Origin: Apostichopus parvimensis
Lineage: Eukaryota > Echinodermata > Holothuroidea > Aspidochirotida > Stichopodidae
Length of the DNA: 22,852 nt
Assembly: GCA_000934455.1 (NCBI GenBank)
Contig: KN883426.1
Span: forward strand, 1,651 to 24,502
Direction: 5' to 3'
Under the pieces are notes generated by a model. That model worked only from the letters and a program-made list of their open reading frames with translations, was not told where the DNA came from and ran no database searches. The translations under genes and the position numbers were made by a program. The number at the start of each line of letters is the position of its first letter. Within the stretch, counting starts at the first letter, position 1. Positions 21,081-22,852 of this stretch are shown here, piece after piece.

Positions 21081-21445
21081 TTAAAGGCATTGAAGACTCG
21101 CCCCAAACCGAGGGCCGCGCTCTGAAAAAGTTAACTTTCTGTTGCTTGCAAGTGAAGTGTTTTTCTTGTCACTACAAAATGCAGACAGTAATGAAATGTG
21201 ATACCTTGTTATCTTAAGCTGGACCTGAGATGTCCATCTCTGCTATGTACACTGTGTTGTGGGTATTGACCGTAGCTGCATGCATTGACTGTACACTAGT
21301 GTCTAATTACCAACGGTAGCAAGCTGTGTGTGTATTTTCTGGGATCGATGGTGGTGTCTAACACTTCTGTTACACCTCATTCGAAACTAGGTCAGATTAC
21401 CGGCATGAGACGTTTCTTTGTGGGCGAGTCTTCAATGCCTTTTAA
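21081..21445 (-). mobile_element. TTAA-type (piggyBac-like) MITE, copy 2, both ends intact
   Basis: The element is bounded by TTAA at 21081-21084 and 21442-21445. Its ends are inverted repeats: AGGCATTGAAGACTCGCCC on the left and GGGCGAGTCTTCAATGCCT on the right, 19 of 19 matching, plus one extra T at the right junction. A TTAA target duplication with short terminal inverted repeats is the hallmark of the piggyBac superfamily, so this is best read as a non-autonomous derivative. There is no transposase frame. The first 24 bases are the exact reverse complement of the last 24 of copy 1 at 13271-13294. The 61-codon plus-strand frame crossing its right end is not a gene. Strand is arbitrary, set opposite to copy 1. 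Confidence 0.9.
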
Positions 21446-22487
21446 GGGTGCAGGTCCCCTGACAACAAGAGCAGGAGGTGCAGAGGACATGGCCCCCAAT
21501 AATTTTCATTGCTGACATTCATGCTGGCATGGTGCCACCAGAGAAAATAAGTTTGAATACCACTGAACACTGGTCAGGGTTAGGGATATAGGGACTCCTG
21601 GCCTTGAAGATTAGCACTCAAAAGTTGGACAGCTATATATATAGAAACATTACCAGCTCATTATATAGTTACTTTTGTTTTGTTTTTTGGGAAAATGACG
21701 ATATCAAGAATAAAATTATGCATGTATACAATCATATCATATTACTTACAGAACTACTGTACTATACTGTACTGCCCAATTGAGGTGACTGATAACAGTA
21801 CCCTTGGTAAATCTTTCAACAAATATATTAAACATCAACAAATACATTATGGTGTATAATTTTTCACACATGAATATTTTTAATTGCATCTCTTCTCTTG
21901 TTTTTCCCCTAAAATGATCAGGATGTAACCAAAAAGATTAGCAAAACTATTCAGGAACACTCCAGTTTCTGACCTTCGAGAATGTTGTTATACGGAAACA
22001 TATAGCCGTGAGTCAGGCAGTAGTTTATACCCACAAAAAGTTCAACTTTGTTCCAGCATTGAATCCAGCAATCACTCACAATCCATGCAAAGATTGTTCT
22101 TGTGGACACTTCCTGCCAGCATCCATCAGCTGATAACATCTTCTTTAGCACGGCTATATTATTCTGACCACACAGAGCGACAGCCCTTCTTTGCCAAGCA
22201 AAACGAAAATCAAACACCAGCAATCCAATAACTTGGACAGCATTGACAGTTGCTGGACATGTGCCTCTATATAAAACTGGGGGGATTCACCAAAATACCC
22301 ACCACCCTCACTTCGCCTGAAATATTGATAGACAATTTGTTTATAGTTTGGCCGGATCACATGTTGATCTTAGACTAGCAACCAACATTGGAGCCCTTTG
22401 GTATTGTAAAAACAACATTTTCAAAAATAAAGAAGTCCAAGTTGAGTTTCGTAGTTAATACTGTACTTTAAATCTGTTATCTCCGTT
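21446..22487. other. AT-rich stretch without a supported gene
   Basis: No repeat is obvious. A 90-codon minus-strand frame covers 21951-22223; its product has many Cys and Trp and no motif I recognise, and no clear splice signals border it. I do not call it a gene, though an exon cannot be excluded from sequence alone. Confidence 0.45.
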
Positions 22488-22852
22488 TGACCTCTGATGA
22501 CGTTCGACCCCCACCAAATTTATGTTGTCGTCATCATTACTGGAGAGACTCTGTAAATTTTGTAATAGATTTATCAATATTGAGCTATGTGTATTTTTAC
22601 AAGGTTTCTACTACCTACCTAGATTTAGTTTGACCTCTGTTTTTAAGATGACCTCAAATGATCTTTGACCTCAACCAAACAGCATAGACATTTTAAACAT
22701 CAGTAGAACAACAAGCTGCTGTACCTGGTGTACCATAAAGCTTGTTCAAATTACTATATTTTATCAAGCTTTTCACATCTTGACCTCTGCAGCATTAAAA
22801 TGACCTTTGTCTGCCCTCTTAAAATGTCAGTTAATATTCTTGTACTGTAACA
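22488..22852. repeat. Diverged ~150-bp tandem repeat rich in TGACCT, running off the window end
   Basis: TGACCT occurs at 22488, 22631, 22649, 22666, 22781 and 22801. The pair at 22631/22649 (TTGACCTCTG, then about 8 bases, then ATGACCT) recurs at 22781/22801 with the same arrangement, an offset of about 150 bp. TTTGACCTCTGATGACG at 22486 starts an older partial copy 143 bp earlier, and ACCAAA follows the motif in both the first and second units. TGACCT is the reverse complement of AGGTCA, the half-site bound by many nuclear receptors. Here it is more simply explained as repeat consensus. Confidence 0.6.

Noticed and set aside
21330..21515. 61-codon plus-strand frame
   Set aside because: It starts inside MITE copy 2 and runs across its end into flanking DNA, so it cannot be an ancestral gene.
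21951..22223. 90-codon minus-strand frame rich in Cys and Trp
   Set aside because: No motif or splice context that I can identify, and length within chance expectation for this window. A database search could change this.

Overview
The window is nuclear DNA from a metazoan. It is mostly AT-rich, low-density non-coding sequence, with one confidently coding block, metazoan-style splice signals, two kinds of short non-autonomous DNA transposon, several tandem repeats and one assembly gap. The very long poly-C/poly-G tracts, many diverged mini-repeats and sparse gene content suggest a marine invertebrate, perhaps an echinoderm. That assignment is an impression, not a demonstrated result.

Layout. 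Positions 279-687 hold a hAT-type MITE with an intact 8-bp target duplication. About 4.6 kb of featureless sequence follows, then a two-copy duplication at 5324-5585. The main gene lies on the minus strand: a large, serine-rich, charged coding exon runs from the ATG at 7236 to a probable splice donor at 5754/5753. It is preceded by 48 nt of 5' UTR and a clear splice acceptor at 7285. The gene's first exon(s) should therefore lie at higher coordinates and its later exons at lower coordinates; I could not identify either with confidence. Positions 7641-8197 are a TTTTG-rich 12-bp array. Positions 9094-9761 are three ~222-bp tandem copies, each carrying a G-quadruplex-type motif. Positions 11885-12633 are an N gap whose two flanks are the same 95-bp sequence.

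The right half has no confident gene. It holds two inverted copies of a ~370-bp TTAA-flanked (piggyBac-like) MITE at 12921-13294 and 21081-21445, a 21-base poly-C tract at 14914, a 12-unit minisatellite at 18798-19224, and a diverged ~150-bp repeat rich in TGACCT half-sites that runs off the right end. A 59-codon frame at 14195-14374 is the best of several weak small-ORF candidates.

I find no evidence of an operon, CRISPR array, defence island or other multi-gene system. Only one gene is supported, so there is no gene-to-gene interplay to describe. The most useful observations are the family-unassigned coiled-coil protein, the two MITE families with readable target duplications, and the probably artefactual assembly gap.
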